Below are positions 5,642 to 5,734 of a DNA stretch of 5,734 nucleotides, piece by piece. The DNA comes from Methanosarcinales archaeon (lineage in GTDB: Archaea > Halobacteriota > Syntropharchaeia > Alkanophagales > Methanospirareceae). Each line of letters opens with the position of its first letter. The stretch's first letter is position 1. The translations under genes and the position numbers were made by a program. Below the pieces are notes generated by a model, which did no database searches, was not told the origin of the DNA, and worked only from the letters and a program-made list of their open reading frames with translations. Location of the stretch: positions 1 to 5,734 of the forward strand of contig QMVO01000127.1 of the NCBI GenBank assembly GCA_003661125.1, in the 5' to 3' direction.

Positions 5642-5732
5642 GCTCATTGACGAGCAATTTTTTGAGTTCGTCGTAGACATCTTTTCCCTGTAACCGCCAC
5701 GTGGCGAAGACGGAAGCGATGTACTGGTAATA
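5628..5732 (-). CDS. Transposase C-terminal fragment (partial, cut by the window edge)
   Basis: The last 34 codons of a probable transposase, entering from the right edge and ending at TGA 5628-5630. Unlike the left copy, this one keeps Trp (TGG) in FATWRLQGKDVYDELKKLL, so this stretch is intact. The (R/K)xQGKxV-type motif followed by a short amphipathic helix at the extreme C-terminus resembles DDE transposases, perhaps IS66-like; the family is a guess from little sequence. The body of the gene would be outside the window. Confidence 0.5.
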   Translation of the reverse strand, partial: YYQYIASVFATWRLQGKDVYDELKKLLVNELCLK

Positions 5733-5734
5733 TT

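Larger units (their letters stand above)
5614..5734 (-). mobile_element. Right insertion-sequence end (121-bp inverted repeat, copy 2)
   Basis: This is the reverse complement of 1-121 with one mismatch (opposite base 38). The repeat starts 13 bases after the M20 stop codon and runs exactly to the window edge. The transposase frame reads leftwards and the body of the element lies to the right, outside the window, so the two copies point their 3' ends at each other. No target-site duplication can be tested, because only one end of each copy is visible. Confidence 0.75.

Noticed and set aside
1..5734. Linear plasmid, virus or Borg-like element with inverted terminal repeats
   Set aside because: The repeats read as a transposase C-terminus and there are no replication, capsid or packaging genes; the contents are ordinary chromosomal genes. 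Inverted IS copies or a contig break explain it better.

Overview
The window looks like a piece of chromosome from an archaeon, probably a euryarchaeal relative of methanogens or ANME archaea; the phylum is inference. The grounds are AT-rich TATA-like boxes about 35-42 bases before several start codons, mostly weak or absent Shine-Dalgarno sites, frequent AGA/AGG and ATA codons, and a gene set typical of archaea (archaeal-type TrmJ, a SpoIIM/DUF95 membrane protein, a phosphoribosyltransferase with an extra C-terminal region, and a separate alpha subunit of class I fumarase).

Layout from left to right: a 121-bp repeat carrying the last codons of a transposase (1-121, plus strand); a metallo-beta-lactamase-fold hydrolase (minus); a SpoIIM-family integral membrane protein (minus); a 358-base spacer with no convincing gene; trmJ, a tRNA 2'-O-methyltransferase (minus); a divergent promoter region; class I fumarate hydratase alpha subunit (plus); a purine-type phosphoribosyltransferase (minus, convergent with the fumarase gene); an M20 metallopeptidase/deacylase (plus); and the same 121-bp repeat in inverted orientation (5614-5734).

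The six complete genes are mostly housekeeping genes (tRNA modification, central carbon metabolism, nucleotide salvage, amide hydrolysis) with no obvious shared pathway. They alternate strands and mostly seem to have their own promoters. Only the SpoIIM and MBL genes could plausibly be co-transcribed.

The most striking structure is the pair of 121-bp inverted repeats at the exact two ends (one mismatch). In one frame they read as a transposase C-terminus, so the window is the segment between two oppositely oriented copies of one insertion sequence whose bodies lie outside. This could be a composite-transposon-like arrangement, but it could equally be a contig that ended in the repeat. The left copy has a nonsense mutation and supplies the final codons and stop of the MBL gene. 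I see no CRISPR array, tRNA, rRNA or defence system, and nothing that clearly amounts to a new biological system.
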